In this document: in pieces, positions 8,794-18,266 of the stretch | Layout of the letters: each line of letters starts with the position of its first letter | How positions within the stretch are numbered: position 1 is the first letter of the stretch | Source: Prochlorococcus marinus | Lineage (GTDB): Bacteria; Cyanobacteriota; Cyanobacteriia; PCC-6307; Cyanobiaceae | Reading direction: 5' to 3' | Assembly: GCF_001180245.1 (NCBI RefSeq) | Contig: NZ_CVSV01000131.1 | Location: 62,001-126,000, forward strand | Length of the DNA stretch: 64,000 nucleotides | Notes under the pieces: model-generated | Told to the model about the DNA's origin: nothing | The model's database searches: none | What the model saw: only the letters and a program-made list of their open reading frames with translations | Translations under genes and position numbers: made by a program

Positions 8794-9495
8794 ATGAAAT
8801 TCACAAAAACTATCGAAGTCAAAAATATATTTAATAAAATTTCTCATAAATATGACTTTTTAAATAATCTATTAAGTTTTGGGCTGCACAGATTATGGAA
8901 AAGGAAATTAGTTAATTTATTGGAACCTTTAAATGGTGAAGATTGGGCTGATTTATGCTGTGGAACTGGAGATTTAGCATTCTTAATTTCTGAGAGAGTA
9001 AGTCCAATGGGCTCAATTACTGGAATTGACAGTGCAGAGGATATCTTAAATATTGCAAAGAAAAAATCAGAGCAAAAAAAAAATAAATTTATTAAGTGGG
9101 AAATTCAAGATGTATTGGAAATTAATGATCATTCAAAAAATTTTGATGGGATTTGCATGTCATATGGACTTAGAAACTTGAATAATGTTGAAGAAGGAAT
9201 AAAAAAAGTTTTTTATCTTTTGAAGGATAAAGGAAGGGCAGGATTTTTGGATTTTAATCACTCAAAAAAAAATTCTTTATCAAATATTTTCCAGAAAATT
9301 TATTTGAGATTAATTGTAGTAACCATTTCGCAGCTTTTTAATATGGGTCCAGAGTACGCATATATTGAGAAAAGTATTAGAAATTTTCCAAAGAAAAAAG
9401 AATTGATAAATATTGCTATGGAAGTTGGATTTAAAAAAGCTGAATATAAGACTATTTTGGGGGGGCAAATGGGAATACTAATTTTAACTAAATAA
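8794..9495 (+). CDS. menG: Demethylphylloquinone/demethylmenaquinone C-methyltransferase (UbiE/MenG)
   Basis: The 233-residue class I SAM methyltransferase has motif I DLCCGTGDLAF at residues 53-63 and the UbiE family signature YGLRNLNNVEEGIKK in the middle. The N-terminal FNKISHKYDFLNNLLSFGLHRLWKR is also UbiE-like. In cyanobacteria this enzyme performs the ring methylation of demethylphylloquinone, the final step before phylloquinone is used in PSI. It is convergent with the DciA-like gene and shares a short hairpin with it at the 3' end. Confidence 0.92.
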   Translation: MKFTKTIEVKNIFNKISHKYDFLNNLLSFGLHRLWKRKLVNLLEPLNGEDWADLCCGTGDLAFLISERVSPMGSITGIDSAEDILNIAKKKSEQKKNKFIKWEIQDVLEINDHSKNFDGICMSYGLRNLNNVEEGIKKVFYLLKDKGRAGFLDFNHSKKNSLSNIFQKIYLRLIVVTISQLFNMGPEYAYIEKSIRNFPKKKELINIAMEVGFKKAEYKTILGGQMGILILTK

Positions 9496-9506
9496 AGAAT
9501 TTAGTT
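9486..9506 (+). terminator. Short hairpin between menG and the convergent DciA-like gene
   Basis: A perfect 8-bp stem (AACTAAAT at 9486-9493, ATTTAGTT at 9499-9506) with a 5-base loop is followed on the + strand by ATTTATTTTTC. It overlaps the stop codons of both convergent genes. It is plausible as a menG terminator, but the stem is entirely weak A-T pairs apart from one. Confidence 0.4.
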
Positions 9507-9986
9507 ATTTATTTTTCTCCAACAAAAAGAACACTTTCCCCATCTTTTGATTTCGCCCTCAGGAGTTGGGGAATTACAGAAAGTACAAATGCACATATTA
9601 TTTTGATGGATTCTGCTTGGATGATTCGCCCAAATTATCTTTGCATTATTAGCTTTAATATTTTTATTTTTAATTTCATAATTTTGTATTATTTTTATTT
9701 CATTCAAAGTTATTCCAATTTTCTCGATTCTCTCTTTTAATTTATGCTTGTTATAAATTAAAGCTTGTCGCCACTGTGGATGATTTACTGCAATAGTAAG
9801 TATTTTTTTTTCAATATTTAATGGTTTGCATTCTTGAAATAGTTCCAAACCGATTAAGTTCTTCCAGTTTTCATTGATTTTGGAAAGTTTATCTAAATCT
9901 CCCCATGATTTTTTGAAATTATCAAGACAATTTTTTAATGGATGTGGATTCCTTTTATTCACTATTGGCAAATACTTTTTGTCCAA
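9501..9986 (-). CDS. DUF721 / DciA-like protein with a C-terminal zinc-ribbon-like tail
   Basis: The 161 residues fall into two parts. Residues about 15-95 form the DUF721 (DciA-like KH-fold) region, with WKNLIGLELFQECKPL and LTIAVNHPQWRQALIYNKHKL. The C-terminal 35 residues carry CTFC and CSFC pairs, as in a zinc ribbon. DciA proteins load or regulate the replicative helicase DnaB in bacteria that lack DnaC/DnaI, and cyanobacteria lack those loaders. The assignment rests on the HPQWRQAL motif and the length. Whether this version acts on helicase is inference. Confidence 0.7.
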   Translation of the reverse strand: MDKKYLPIVNKRNPHPLKNCLDNFKKSWGDLDKLSKINENWKNLIGLELFQECKPLNIEKKILTIAVNHPQWRQALIYNKHKLKERIEKIGITLNEIKIIQNYEIKNKNIKANNAKIIWANHPSRIHQNNMCICTFCNSPTPEGEIKRWGKCSFCWRKINN

Positions 9987-10061
9987 TTTGTAAAATTTAC
10001 TTATTAAGACTAAAGTTAATCTAATCTTCGAAAAGATGCTCGTTGTTTTAATAAAGAATTT

Positions 10062-10811
10062 GTGAAAGTTATTGGACCTGCAGCTAAGACAGTTTTTTAT
10101 TTAAAAAAAATTCAGGGTCAATATCCAAGCTGGAGACTTCTTTACAAAATAAAATGTAAAAGTACCGAAAATGAGCTAACAAGCCTGCTTGGATATTCTG
10201 AAATAAAGAAAAATCAGCCAGTAGCGATAATCGCAAGAGAACAGTTCTTAGGGGTTGGCCAAAACTCAAAAACTTGGTTTTCTCCAAAAGGCGGGATTTG
10301 GTTAAGTGCAGCTTACCCAATATTTTCAAAAGAATTTGCATGTCAAATATTTAATTTGTCTTTAGGCATTAAGTTATGTGAAATGCTTAGACAAGAGAAT
10401 ATAAATGTTTGTTTGAAATGGCCAAATGATATTTTTTTTGGTTCAAAAAAGTTGATTGGATTTTTACCAAGGGTGATAACAAGAGGCAAAGAAATTATCT
10501 ATGTAAGAGTAGGACTTGGCATGAATGTTTTAAATTACACTCCATCAGAGGGTATTTCATTATCAAAAGTACTTCAAACTAAGAATATTAATCAACATTA
10601 TTGGACAGCCAAAGTTCTTAAAGCTTTTTATGATTCAATTGAATGTAATAAAAAGAAAGAATATGTGATTAAATCTGCAAATAAGTTTCTTACTAAAAGT
10701 TTTTTACCTAGTGGTTATTGTCCTCATAAATGGAAAATTAAAGATATTGATTCCAATGGGAATTTAAGAATTGAAAATGAAACTCAACTGAAAGTAATTA
10801 GAAGGTTTTGA
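10062..10811 (+). CDS. birA: Biotin--[acetyl-CoA carboxylase] ligase BirA (catalytic domain only)
   Basis: The 249-residue protein lacks the N-terminal DNA-binding domain found in repressor-type BirA. The ligase core shows a degenerate biotinyl-AMP loop (FLGVGQNSKTWFSPKGGIWLS in place of GRGRxGRxW, listed in parts as FLGVGQNSKTW and FSPKGGIWLS), then LKWPNDIFFGSKKLIGFL, which supplies the active-site lysines. It biotinylates the AccB carrier protein. Start is GTG 10062. It converges with the ABC ATPase gene, 2 bases apart. The unusual glycine loop (VGQNSKTW) is worth noting but fits other picocyanobacterial versions as I recall them. Confidence 0.88.
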   Translation: MKVIGPAAKTVFYLKKIQGQYPSWRLLYKIKCKSTENELTSLLGYSEIKKNQPVAIIAREQFLGVGQNSKTWFSPKGGIWLSAAYPIFSKEFACQIFNLSLGIKLCEMLRQENINVCLKWPNDIFFGSKKLIGFLPRVITRGKEIIYVRVGLGMNVLNYTPSEGISLSKVLQTKNINQHYWTAKVLKAFYDSIECNKKKEYVIKSANKFLTKSFLPSGYCPHKWKIKDIDSNGNLRIENETQLKVIRRF

Positions 10812-10833
10812 ATTTAATTTACTTTTAATTCAA
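10808..10833 (+). terminator. Weak hairpin at the convergent birA/ABC junction
   Basis: A 7-bp inverted repeat (TTGAATT at 10808-10814, AATTCAA at 10827-10833) spans the stop codons of both convergent genes. The loop is 12 bases and there is no U tract, so its role as a terminator is doubtful. Confidence 0.25.
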
Positions 10834-11500
10834 CTATTCTTCCATCTTTAAATTTGGCTATTTTTTTTGCGCGATTTGCAACTTCATCTTCATGGGTAAC
10901 TAAAACTATAGTTATTCCAGATTCATGCAGTTTGTCAAAAAGATCTAATACATCTTCAGTGGTTTTTGAATCTAGTGCTCCAGTAGGTTCATCTGCTAAT
11001 AAAATTGCAGGGTTATTTATAATAGCCCTCGCAATAGCAACTCGTTGCTGTTGACCTCCGGATAATTGGTTTGGACGATTATTCATTCTTTCTGAGAGGC
11101 CAACTTTTGTTAAAGCATTCTTACCTCTCTCTAATCTTTGCTCAGGATCAATACCAGCATAAATCATTGGCAAAGTAACATTTTCAAGTGCAGTTGCGTC
11201 CGAGAGAAGATGAAATTGTTGAAAAACAAAGCCTAATTTTTGGTTACGTATTTCCGCGAGCTCATCATCAGATAAATTCTCAACAGGAATTCCATTTAAT
11301 TTATAAATACCTTCAGATGGTCTATCTAGACATCCAATAATATTCATAGCTGTACTTTTGCCTGAGCCACTAGCTCCCATTACAGCTAAATAATCACCTT
11401 TATAAATTTCTAAGTTTATGCTGTCTAAGGCTTTAACAGTTAGATCTTCTTTCCCATATGTTTTAGATATATTTTTTAAACTCGCGACTTTCTTAGACAT
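10814..11500 (-). CDS. ABC transporter ATP-binding protein of the MacB/LolD/DevA type
   Basis: The 228 residues form a complete ATPase: Walker A MGASGSGKST (residues 41-50), Q-loop FVFQQFHLL, signature LSGGQQQRVAIARA, Walker B ILLADEPTGALDS and the switch His in VTHEDEV. The closest pattern is the MacB/LolD/DevA group, which powers FtsX-type permeases that move lipoproteins, glycolipids or toxins. No cognate permease lies next to it in the window. It follows ndhB on the same strand after 16 bases. Confidence 0.88.
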   Translation of the reverse strand: MSKKVASLKNISKTYGKEDLTVKALDSINLEIYKGDYLAVMGASGSGKSTAMNIIGCLDRPSEGIYKLNGIPVENLSDDELAEIRNQKLGFVFQQFHLLSDATALENVTLPMIYAGIDPEQRLERGKNALTKVGLSERMNNRPNQLSGGQQQRVAIARAIINNPAILLADEPTGALDSKTTEDVLDLFDKLHESGITIVLVTHEDEVANRAKKIAKFKDGRIVELKVN

Positions 11501-11516
11501 TTATTGAAGAACTCTT

Positions 11517-13037
11517 CTAGGAAATATTGTTTGCTGTAGCAATAATATCTTGTAAGAAAGGAGTTTCTGAAACAGCTGTATTAGCTAATTTAAAAAGAGG
11601 ATTAGAAAGGATTCCTCCAAGAGCGGTTACTGCGACACAAGTATAAAGTGCAATTCTCAAGGGAGGTAATCCTACAATTCCCCAATTAATTTCAGGATAT
11701 GATTTGACTATTTCAGAAGCTTCTTGTGGTTCTTTAACTACCATCATTTTTATCACTGAAATGTAGTAATAAATAGATATAACTGAAGTTACTAAACCAA
11801 CTATTACTAATAGATATTGATGATTTGCCCAACCTGCAAAGAACAAGTATATCTTTCCAAAAAATCCTAGCATTGGAGGTAAACCTCCAAGAGATAGAAG
11901 ACAAAGGCTTAAGCCTAATGTAATTAGAGGATCTTTTTGGTAAAGTCCTGAGTAATCAAGAATTCTGTCAGAACCAGTTCGAAGTGAGAAAAGTATTACA
12001 CAGGAAAATGCACCCAAATTCATAAACAAATATGCAGCCAAATATAAAACAGCCGCTGATAAACCATCTTGTGTTCCAGATACTATTCCAATCATTACGA
12101 ATCCTGCTTGTCCAATAGAACTGTAAGCTAGCATCCTTTTCATTGAGGTTTGAGCTAGAGCTACAACATTTCCTAGAGCCATGCTCAATATGGCCAAAAT
12201 GGTAAATAAAAGTTTCCATTCTTCGTCAAAAGAAGAGAAAGTTGTGCTTAATATTCTTATCGCAAATGCAAAGCCCGCTGTTTTTGAACCAACAGATAAA
12301 AAAGCTACTACAGGTGTAGGTGAACCTTCATATACATCAGGAGTCCATTGATGAAAGGGAACAGCAGCAATTTTAAAGGCAACTGTTGATAAGACAAATA
12401 CAAGAGCTAGTGAAGTAATAAAGGATGGCTTATTGATAATTTCTAAACCTATGGTCGCTAAGTTCGTTGAACCACTTAATCCATAAAGAAAAGAGGATCC
12501 ATACAAATAGACCGCAGCAGCAGCTGATCCAACAAGGAGGTATTTTAAGGCCGCTTCTGAACTTCTTGGATCTCTCTTGAGGTAACCAGAAAGTAAGTAA
12601 CTTGCTACGGATAAAGTTTCGAGAGATATAAATACACTAATAAGGTCAGTAGATCCACACAAAAGCATTGCGCCAAGGGTGGCCGAAAGAACTATCGCAG
12701 CAAACTCGCCAATTGGGCTACCACTTTGTTCTGTATACCGCCAACTTATCAGTAAAGATACTAGGGTTGATAAAGAAATTATTGCTCTAAATGCTATTGC
12801 CAAATTATCTGAATTGAAGGACCCAAGGAATGCGCTTTCTACCGGATTACTCCATTGCATTGCCAAACTAACGAGTGAGCTGCCTATTGATAAATAGCAA
12901 ATTATTGGTGCCCATTTTGATGCAGTTTTTTCTCCAGCTAAATCTACAAGAAGTGTTCCAACAATGCCTAATAGAATAAAAGCCTCTGGAATAATGGCTT
13001 GAGCATTTAGATTAATTGTAAAGATTTCGTTGGGCAC
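11517..13037 (-). CDS. ndhB: NAD(P)H-quinone oxidoreductase subunit 2 (NdhB)
   Basis: The 506-residue polytopic membrane protein (about 14 helices) has the cyanobacterial/plastid NdhB opening [19 protein letters not shown] and the conserved antiporter-like core with [43 protein letters not shown] and [14 protein letters not shown]. It is a proton-channel subunit of thylakoid NDH-1, used in respiration and cyclic electron flow. The start is GTG 13037. No other ndh gene is in the window, which is usual in cyanobacteria. Confidence 0.97.
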   Translation of the reverse strand: MPNEIFTINLNAQAIIPEAFILLGIVGTLLVDLAGEKTASKWAPIICYLSIGSSLVSLAMQWSNPVESAFLGSFNSDNLAIAFRAIISLSTLVSLLISWRYTEQSGSPIGEFAAIVLSATLGAMLLCGSTDLISVFISLETLSVASYLLSGYLKRDPRSSEAALKYLLVGSAAAAVYLYGSSFLYGLSGSTNLATIGLEIINKPSFITSLALVFVLSTVAFKIAAVPFHQWTPDVYEGSPTPVVAFLSVGSKTAGFAFAIRILSTTFSSFDEEWKLLFTILAILSMALGNVVALAQTSMKRMLAYSSIGQAGFVMIGIVSGTQDGLSAAVLYLAAYLFMNLGAFSCVILFSLRTGSDRILDYSGLYQKDPLITLGLSLCLLSLGGLPPMLGFFGKIYLFFAGWANHQYLLVIVGLVTSVISIYYYISVIKMMVVKEPQEASEIVKSYPEINWGIVGLPPLRIALYTCVAVTALGGILSNPLFKLANTAVSETPFLQDIIATANNIS

Positions 13038-13101
13038 TTTATTAAATTGGATTAAATTAGATGTTTGATTGTAAGGGTCTAAGAGTTAATCTTAACTTGA
13101 T

Positions 13102-13107
13102 TATAAT
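13102..13107 (+). promoter_or_regulatory. Possible -10 element for topA
   Basis: A perfect TATAAT sits in the 175-base divergent gap between ndhB and topA, about 106 bases before the topA start. No convincing -35 box is seen. The reading is tentative. Confidence 0.25.
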
Positions 13108-13212
13108 TTGTGGGTATGATTTTTGAAATTTTAAGAAGAAGTTACTTGAAAAAGCTTCAAATAATCATAATATGCCCTAACTGAACAAAAACACCAATTT
13201 TTGAAATAAACC

Positions 13213-15819
13213 TTGGATCACACACTTGTTATTGTTGAAAGTCCCACCAAAGCAAAAACCATCAGAAAGTTTTTGCCTTCTAATTATGAAGTTCTCGCTT
13301 CAATGGGACACGTAAGAGATCTTCCAAAAGGAGCTGCTGAAATACCAGCTGCGGTTAAAAAGGAAAAATGGTCAAGGATAGGAGTTAATACAACAGAAGA
13401 TTTTGAACCACTTTATATAGTTCCAAAAGATAAAAAAAAGGTTGTTAAAGAGTTGAAAGATGCATTAAAAGGTGCAACCCAGCTATTACTTGCAACTGAT
13501 GAAGATAGAGAGGGAGAGAGTATTAGTTGGCATCTCCTGCAAATACTTAAGCCTAAAATACCAACTAAGAGAATGGTTTTTCATGAAATTACAAAAAAGG
13601 CAATTAATAAAGCTTTAGACCAAACTAGAGATATTGATATGGAACTTGTTCAGGCTCAAGAAACAAGAAGAATCTTGGATAGGCTTTTTGGATATGAATT
13701 ATCTCCTTTACTTTGGAAGAAGGTAGCCCCCAGATTATCTGCTGGTCGTGTTCAATCAGTTTCAGTAAGGCTTCTTGTTAGGAGAGAGAGAGAAAGAAGA
13801 TCTTTTAAAAAAGCTAGTTACTGGGGTATTAAAGCCTCCCTTGTGAAAGATAATGTTACTTTCGAAACAAAATTATTCAGTTTAAACGGTCAAAGAATTT
13901 CTAATGGTTCCGATTTCGATGAACAGACCGGCAAATTAAAACAAGGAAATAAATCTTTAATAATTGGAGAAGATAAAGTAAATGATTTACTGAAGACTTT
14001 TTCCTCAAAGGATTGGTTAGTCTCAAAAATCGAAAAAAAACCTTCCACTCGTAAGCCAGTCCCTCCATTTACAACTAGCACACTACAACAAGAAGCAAAC
14101 AGGAAGCTTCGTTTGTCTGCAAGAGAAACTATGAGATGTGCACAAGGGCTATATGAGAGAGGTTTCATAACATATATGAGGACTGATTCAGTTCATCTTT
14201 CAGAACAAGCCACAAGAGCTGCTAGAGAGTGCGTCAGTTCTATGTATGGAAAAGAATATTTATCTAACTCACCAAGACAATTTAATTCAACTGCAAGAAA
14301 TGCTCAAGAAGCACACGAAGCTATTAGGCCTGCAGGTGAGGCATTTAAAACACCAAAGGAAACTAGTCTTACTGGTAGAGACTTGTCTCTTTACGATTTA
14401 ATTTGGAAAAGAACTGTAGCTAGTCAAATGGCGGAAGCTAGGCTAACAATGATTAATGCTGAAATTAGAGTGGGGGATGGAATATTTAAATCGAGTGGAA
14501 AAAGTATTGATTTTGCGGGATTCTTCAGAGCTTATGTGGAGGGGAGTGATGACCCAAGTTCGTCCCTTGAACAACAAGAAATTATTCTCCCAAACTTAAC
14601 AACAGGAACATGTCTTCAAGTTACTAATAAGGAGTCTACTTTTCATGAAACTAAACCTCCTGCAAGATATACAGAGGCTGCATTAGTTAAGGTCCTTGAA
14701 AAAGAAGGGATTGGAAGACCTTCTACCTATGCAAGCATCATAGGGACAATTGTGGATAGAGGTTATGCAAATATATCCTCCAATACTTTAGCTCCAACGT
14801 TTACAGCTTTTGCTGTTACCGCGTTACTAGAAGAACATTTCCCTGATCTGGTTGATACTACATTTACTGCAAAAATGGAATCTTCATTGGATGAAATATC
14901 TTCAGGTAATCTTGAGTGGCTACCCTACCTAGAAACTTTCTATAAAGGTAAAAATGGTTTGGAGGTAAAAGTTCAGAAAACAGAGGGTGATATTGATGGT
15001 AAAGCTTATAGACAAGTTGATTTCGAAGACCTTCCTTGCGTAGTAAGAATAGGCTCTAACGGACCTTGGCTAGAGGGTACAAAAATTGATGAATCTGGTA
15101 ATGAAATTCTGGCTAAAGGTAATCTTCCAATGGATATTACTCCTGGAGATTTAGACATAAAGAAAGTTGATCAAATTTTAAGTGGGCCATCAGATCTTGG
15201 AACTGATCCAAAAACTGGGGAACGAGTCTTTTTAAGATTTGGCCCTTATGGACCTTACGTACAATTGGGAAATAATGATCAAGATAAAGCTAAACCAAGA
15301 AGAGCTTCATTACCTAAAGAGTTGAAAACTGATGATCTAACTCTAGATGAGGCTCTTGTACTTTTAAGTTTACCTAGATTGTTAGGAGTTCATCCTGAAG
15401 GAGGAGTTGTTGAAGCTGATAGAGGAAGATTTGGCCCTTACATCAAATGGATCAAAAATGAATCTGAATCTGAAAATAGATCACTAAAGAAAGAGGATGA
15501 TGTTTTTACTGTTGACATAAAACGAGCATTAGAAATTCTTGCTATGCCAAAAATGGGTAGAGGTGGTCAAGAGGTACTTAAAGACTTTGGAAAACCGAAA
15601 GAATTTAAAGAAAAAATTCAAATATTAAATGGAAGATATGGCGTCTATTTAAAATGTGGCAAAACTAATGTTTCCATTGCTAAAGATACTGATATAGAAA
15701 AATTTACCATAGATGAAGCAGTATCTCTCTTAGAAGAAAAACTAAAAGATAAAAAAGGTGCAATTTTAAAAAAAACAAAGATTAGTAATAAAAAAACTAT
15801 AAGGAAAAAGAAAAGTTAG
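13213..15819 (+). CDS. topA: DNA topoisomerase I (TopA)
   Basis: The 868-residue type IA topoisomerase has a TOPRIM domain (VIVESPTKAKTIRKFL near residue 6; ATDEDREGESISWHL near residue 97), the gate domains, and catalytic Tyr321 in FITYMRTDSVHLS. The C-terminal part has TopA C-terminal repeats recognisable as RFGPYGPYVQLG, GRFGPYIKW and GRYGVYLKCG rather than four-cysteine zinc fingers, as is common in cyanobacteria. It relaxes negative supercoils. The start is TTG and the last residues are a Lys-rich tail. The lipoprotein gene follows 7 bases later. Confidence 0.97.
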   Translation: MDHTLVIVESPTKAKTIRKFLPSNYEVLASMGHVRDLPKGAAEIPAAVKKEKWSRIGVNTTEDFEPLYIVPKDKKKVVKELKDALKGATQLLLATDEDREGESISWHLLQILKPKIPTKRMVFHEITKKAINKALDQTRDIDMELVQAQETRRILDRLFGYELSPLLWKKVAPRLSAGRVQSVSVRLLVRRERERRSFKKASYWGIKASLVKDNVTFETKLFSLNGQRISNGSDFDEQTGKLKQGNKSLIIGEDKVNDLLKTFSSKDWLVSKIEKKPSTRKPVPPFTTSTLQQEANRKLRLSARETMRCAQGLYERGFITYMRTDSVHLSEQATRAARECVSSMYGKEYLSNSPRQFNSTARNAQEAHEAIRPAGEAFKTPKETSLTGRDLSLYDLIWKRTVASQMAEARLTMINAEIRVGDGIFKSSGKSIDFAGFFRAYVEGSDDPSSSLEQQEIILPNLTTGTCLQVTNKESTFHETKPPARYTEAALVKVLEKEGIGRPSTYASIIGTIVDRGYANISSNTLAPTFTAFAVTALLEEHFPDLVDTTFTAKMESSLDEISSGNLEWLPYLETFYKGKNGLEVKVQKTEGDIDGKAYRQVDFEDLPCVVRIGSNGPWLEGTKIDESGNEILAKGNLPMDITPGDLDIKKVDQILSGPSDLGTDPKTGERVFLRFGPYGPYVQLGNNDQDKAKPRRASLPKELKTDDLTLDEALVLLSLPRLLGVHPEGGVVEADRGRFGPYIKWIKNESESENRSLKKEDDVFTVDIKRALEILAMPKMGRGGQEVLKDFGKPKEFKEKIQILNGRYGVYLKCGKTNVSIAKDTDIEKFTIDEAVSLLEEKLKDKKGAILKKTKISNKKTIRKKKS

Positions 15820-15826
15820 AAAAAAT

Positions 15827-16438
15827 ATGATTTTAAAAAAAAAAGAATTTTTTTTATTAATATTTTTAATTTTCTTGCAATCATGCTCTGGAGGGAGGAT
15901 TGGAAATTTTCTTGAAAGTAGTTTTAATGATTTAGAAAAAACAAGGAAAAATGAAGATTTACAAAATAACTTATTAAATAAAAACGATATAAATTTAGAA
16001 AAAGAAAACAAAAAATTTGATGATAAAAAAAATAAAAAAATTAAAAAAGTAGAAAAGCCAAAAAATGTTCCTGAAAATAAAAACGATATAAATTTAGAAA
16101 AAGAAAACAAAAAATTTGATGATAAAAAAAATAAAAAAATTAAAAAAATTAAAAAAGTAGAAAACCCAAAAAGTGTTCCTGAAAATAAAAAGGATACAAA
16201 TTTAGAAAAAGAAAAAAAAGAAATTAATGATATAAAAAATAAAAAAATTAAGAAATCTATAAGAAAAAAAAATATGGATCTTCAATCTTACAAAATAATA
16301 TTCATCTTAAAAGATGTAGATCCAAAAGATCCTACTGAAGAGTTGAGTTCCATATTAAGTAATTCTGAGGTAAATTTTGAAATAGAAAAGATTGAACGGA
16401 TCTTAGATTCAAAAAATAAAAGTATGAATAAAAATTAA
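15827..16438 (+). CDS. Lys-rich repeat lipoprotein of unknown function
   Basis: The 203-residue product begins with a signal peptide (MILKKKEFFLLIFLIFLQSC) ending in the lipobox LQSC, so it is probably lipidated at Cys20. Residues about 50-150 contain three tandem copies of a 33-36 residue unit (NDINLEKENKKFDDKKNKK, then IKK-V-x-NPK-VPENK), very rich in Lys, Glu, Asp and Asn. The C-terminal 60 residues (LQSYKIIFILKDVDPKDPTEEL) look like a small folded domain. It follows topA and precedes the DUF2232 gene by 20 bases. I do not recognise a family. Confidence 0.75.
   Translation: MILKKKEFFLLIFLIFLQSCSGGRIGNFLESSFNDLEKTRKNEDLQNNLLNKNDINLEKENKKFDDKKNKKIKKVEKPKNVPENKNDINLEKENKKFDDKKNKKIKKIKKVENPKSVPENKKDTNLEKEKKEINDIKNKKIKKSIRKKNMDLQSYKIIFILKDVDPKDPTEELSSILSNSEVNFEIEKIERILDSKNKSMNKN
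15979..16275 (+). repeat. Tandem coding repeat, period 99 and 108 bp, in the lipoprotein gene
   Basis: Three copies begin at 15979, 16078 and 16186 (same TAAAAAcgat-type register). Copies 1 and 2 are nearly identical at the DNA level. Copy 2 holds an extra 9 bases (an added Ile-Lys-Lys), making its period 108. Copy 3 is more diverged. All periods are multiples of three, so the reading frame is kept. Confidence 0.85.
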
Positions 16439-16458
16439 TTAAAAATATTTAACAAAAA

Positions 16459-17097
16459 ATGAAAATAACAACAAAAAATGAAGCATTAAATATCGTCGAG
16501 ACCTCTTATTTAGCATCTCTTTCATCTTTATTATGGGTTGCATTATATTATCTGCCAATTGGGGGAGCTTTATTAAGATTGATTTTACCTCTCCCAATGA
16601 TCTTGTTGCACTTGAGAAGGGGAAGTAAAATTGCATTGGAAGGACTTTTAATACAATTTCTACTTTTATTCATAATTATGGGTCCTATTAGAGGAACTTT
16701 ATTTTTATTTCCTTATGGGATTTTGGCTTTTTGGCTAGGTTGGTGTTGGTTTAAAGAAAAGAGTTGGAAAATTAGTTTAACTGGGGGTGTTGTTATTGGA
16801 ACCCTTGGCTTTTTAATAAGAGTAATAGCATTATCTACTTTGGTTGGCGATAATCTTTGGGTGTTAATTACTAGAGCGAGTTATGGTCTAATAGAAAAGT
16901 TAATTGGATTATTTAATTTACCTTTATATCCCTCAATTTTGAGTATACAACTAGGTGCAATTTTATTAATAATTTTTCAAGAAATAGTTTATGTTTTAAC
17001 TGTACATGTAGTTGCCTATTCTCTGTTTCCTAGATTTAAATTAACTATCCCAGATCCTCCAAGATTGTTAAATAGCTTAGTTGATTTTAATAATTAA
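16459..17097 (+). CDS. DUF2232 family integral membrane protein
   Basis: The 212-residue protein has five to six hydrophobic spans (for example SSLLWVALYYLPIGGALLRL, FLLLFIIMGPIRGTLFLFPYG, AILLIIFQEIVYVLTVHVV). The layout and the N-terminal NIVETSYLASLSSL fit the DUF2232 (COG4241) family, which is structurally like the S component of ECF transporters and the MreD group. The function is unproven. It precedes the CobT-like gene by 11 bases, so a link to cofactor metabolism or transport is conceivable but is only context. Confidence 0.65.
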   Translation: MKITTKNEALNIVETSYLASLSSLLWVALYYLPIGGALLRLILPLPMILLHLRRGSKIALEGLLIQFLLLFIIMGPIRGTLFLFPYGILAFWLGWCWFKEKSWKISLTGGVVIGTLGFLIRVIALSTLVGDNLWVLITRASYGLIEKLIGLFNLPLYPSILSIQLGAILLIIFQEIVYVLTVHVVAYSLFPRFKLTIPDPPRLLNSLVDFNN

Positions 17098-17108
17098 AAA
17101 AAGTAAGA

Positions 17109-18266
17109 ATGTACAGTAAAGAATTAGGGATAAATTTTTTTGGAAATAAATCCAATAAAAAAAGACAACTCAATAAGATAGAAATACTGAAAAAGAATAT
17201 TAAAAATTTAAAAATATTTCTTATAATTGCTGGCACTAACACATCACAAATTCCAGGAATTTCCGCAGCAGGTATTAATCCAAAATCGAGGAGAAAAACT
17301 GCTCTCGCAGATGCTGAATTTTTACTTGAGGGTGCTTCAAAAGATCACAAATATAAATTGCCTCTTCTCAATGCAGGAGTAACTCCGGCCCTAATCAGTC
17401 ATGTTTGTTCAAAGCTGATAAATACTTATCCAGTTATTGTTCCTCTGGGAATAGGAGCAAAGCCTTATTTTAATCATTTGGTTGTAGAAGATAGAAATTT
17501 GGGCCCATCAAATTGTCTTACTACTGGTAAATCGATGACTAAAGAGAGAGTTTTAAATCTCTATGAGAAAGGTCTTGCGATAGGAAAATCCTTAAAACAA
17601 TCAGTTTTAATTTCTGAATCTGTACCTGGGGGCACCACAACTGCTCAGGCAGTAATGGAAGCTTTTGGTTTGCAGGTATCTAATTTAGTAGGGAGTAGTT
17701 TATTTAAAGCTCCAAGAGAACTAAGAAGGCAGATAATTAAAAGGGGACTTTTAAATGCGAATTTTAAGGCTGATTTTGACTCTTTTGATGTTGTCGCGGC
17801 AGTAGGTGATCCTTTCCAAGCTTTTTCAATGGGTCTATTAATTGGTGCCAGGTTAGCAAAACAACCTGTAATATTGTCTGGAGGAAGTCAAATGTTAGCA
17901 GTCATTTTGCTTGTATTAGAATTTTTAGGCGAAAAAAATAAAGATGAATTTATTGAAGATGTTTTTATTGCAACAACTGGGTGGCTTGTGAAAGATAATT
18001 CTCTAAATGATTTAGTAAATCTAATTAATGAAAAATATGATGTCAAATTATTAGGTTTAGCAAGTCCTTTAAATTTTAAATCTTCAAAATACAAAGAATT
18101 GAAGGATTATGAATTAGGTCATGTAAAAGAAGGTGTAGGTGCTGGTGGAATATCATTGCTTGCTTTCTTAGATGGATTTAAAAATGAAGAAATAGTTTCA
18201 TTGTGTCAACAAAATCTGGAAATGATGAAGGGCCTAGGTCAAATTTCTTTAGAGAAGGATTGCTGA
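17109..18266 (+). CDS. cobT: CobT-like nicotinate-nucleotide phosphoribosyltransferase family protein (TIGR00303)
   Basis: The 385-residue protein shows the Gly-rich features of the CobT fold: NAGVTPALISHV, LGIGAKPYFNHL, ESVPGGTTTAQAVMEAFG, VAAVGDPFQAFSMG and GVGAGGISLLAFLDGF. It matches the TIGR00303 subgroup found in cyanobacteria and archaea rather than classical CobT. CobT activates the lower base of cobalamin. Prochlorococcus is known for making pseudocobalamin (adenine lower base), so the natural substrate may not be dimethylbenzimidazole. Its stop TGA is directly followed by the ATG of the next gene. Confidence 0.8.
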   Translation: MYSKELGINFFGNKSNKKRQLNKIEILKKNIKNLKIFLIIAGTNTSQIPGISAAGINPKSRRKTALADAEFLLEGASKDHKYKLPLLNAGVTPALISHVCSKLINTYPVIVPLGIGAKPYFNHLVVEDRNLGPSNCLTTGKSMTKERVLNLYEKGLAIGKSLKQSVLISESVPGGTTTAQAVMEAFGLQVSNLVGSSLFKAPRELRRQIIKRGLLNANFKADFDSFDVVAAVGDPFQAFSMGLLIGARLAKQPVILSGGSQMLAVILLVLEFLGEKNKDEFIEDVFIATTGWLVKDNSLNDLVNLINEKYDVKLLGLASPLNFKSSKYKELKDYELGHVKEGVGAGGISLLAFLDGFKNEEIVSLCQQNLEMMKGLGQISLEKDC

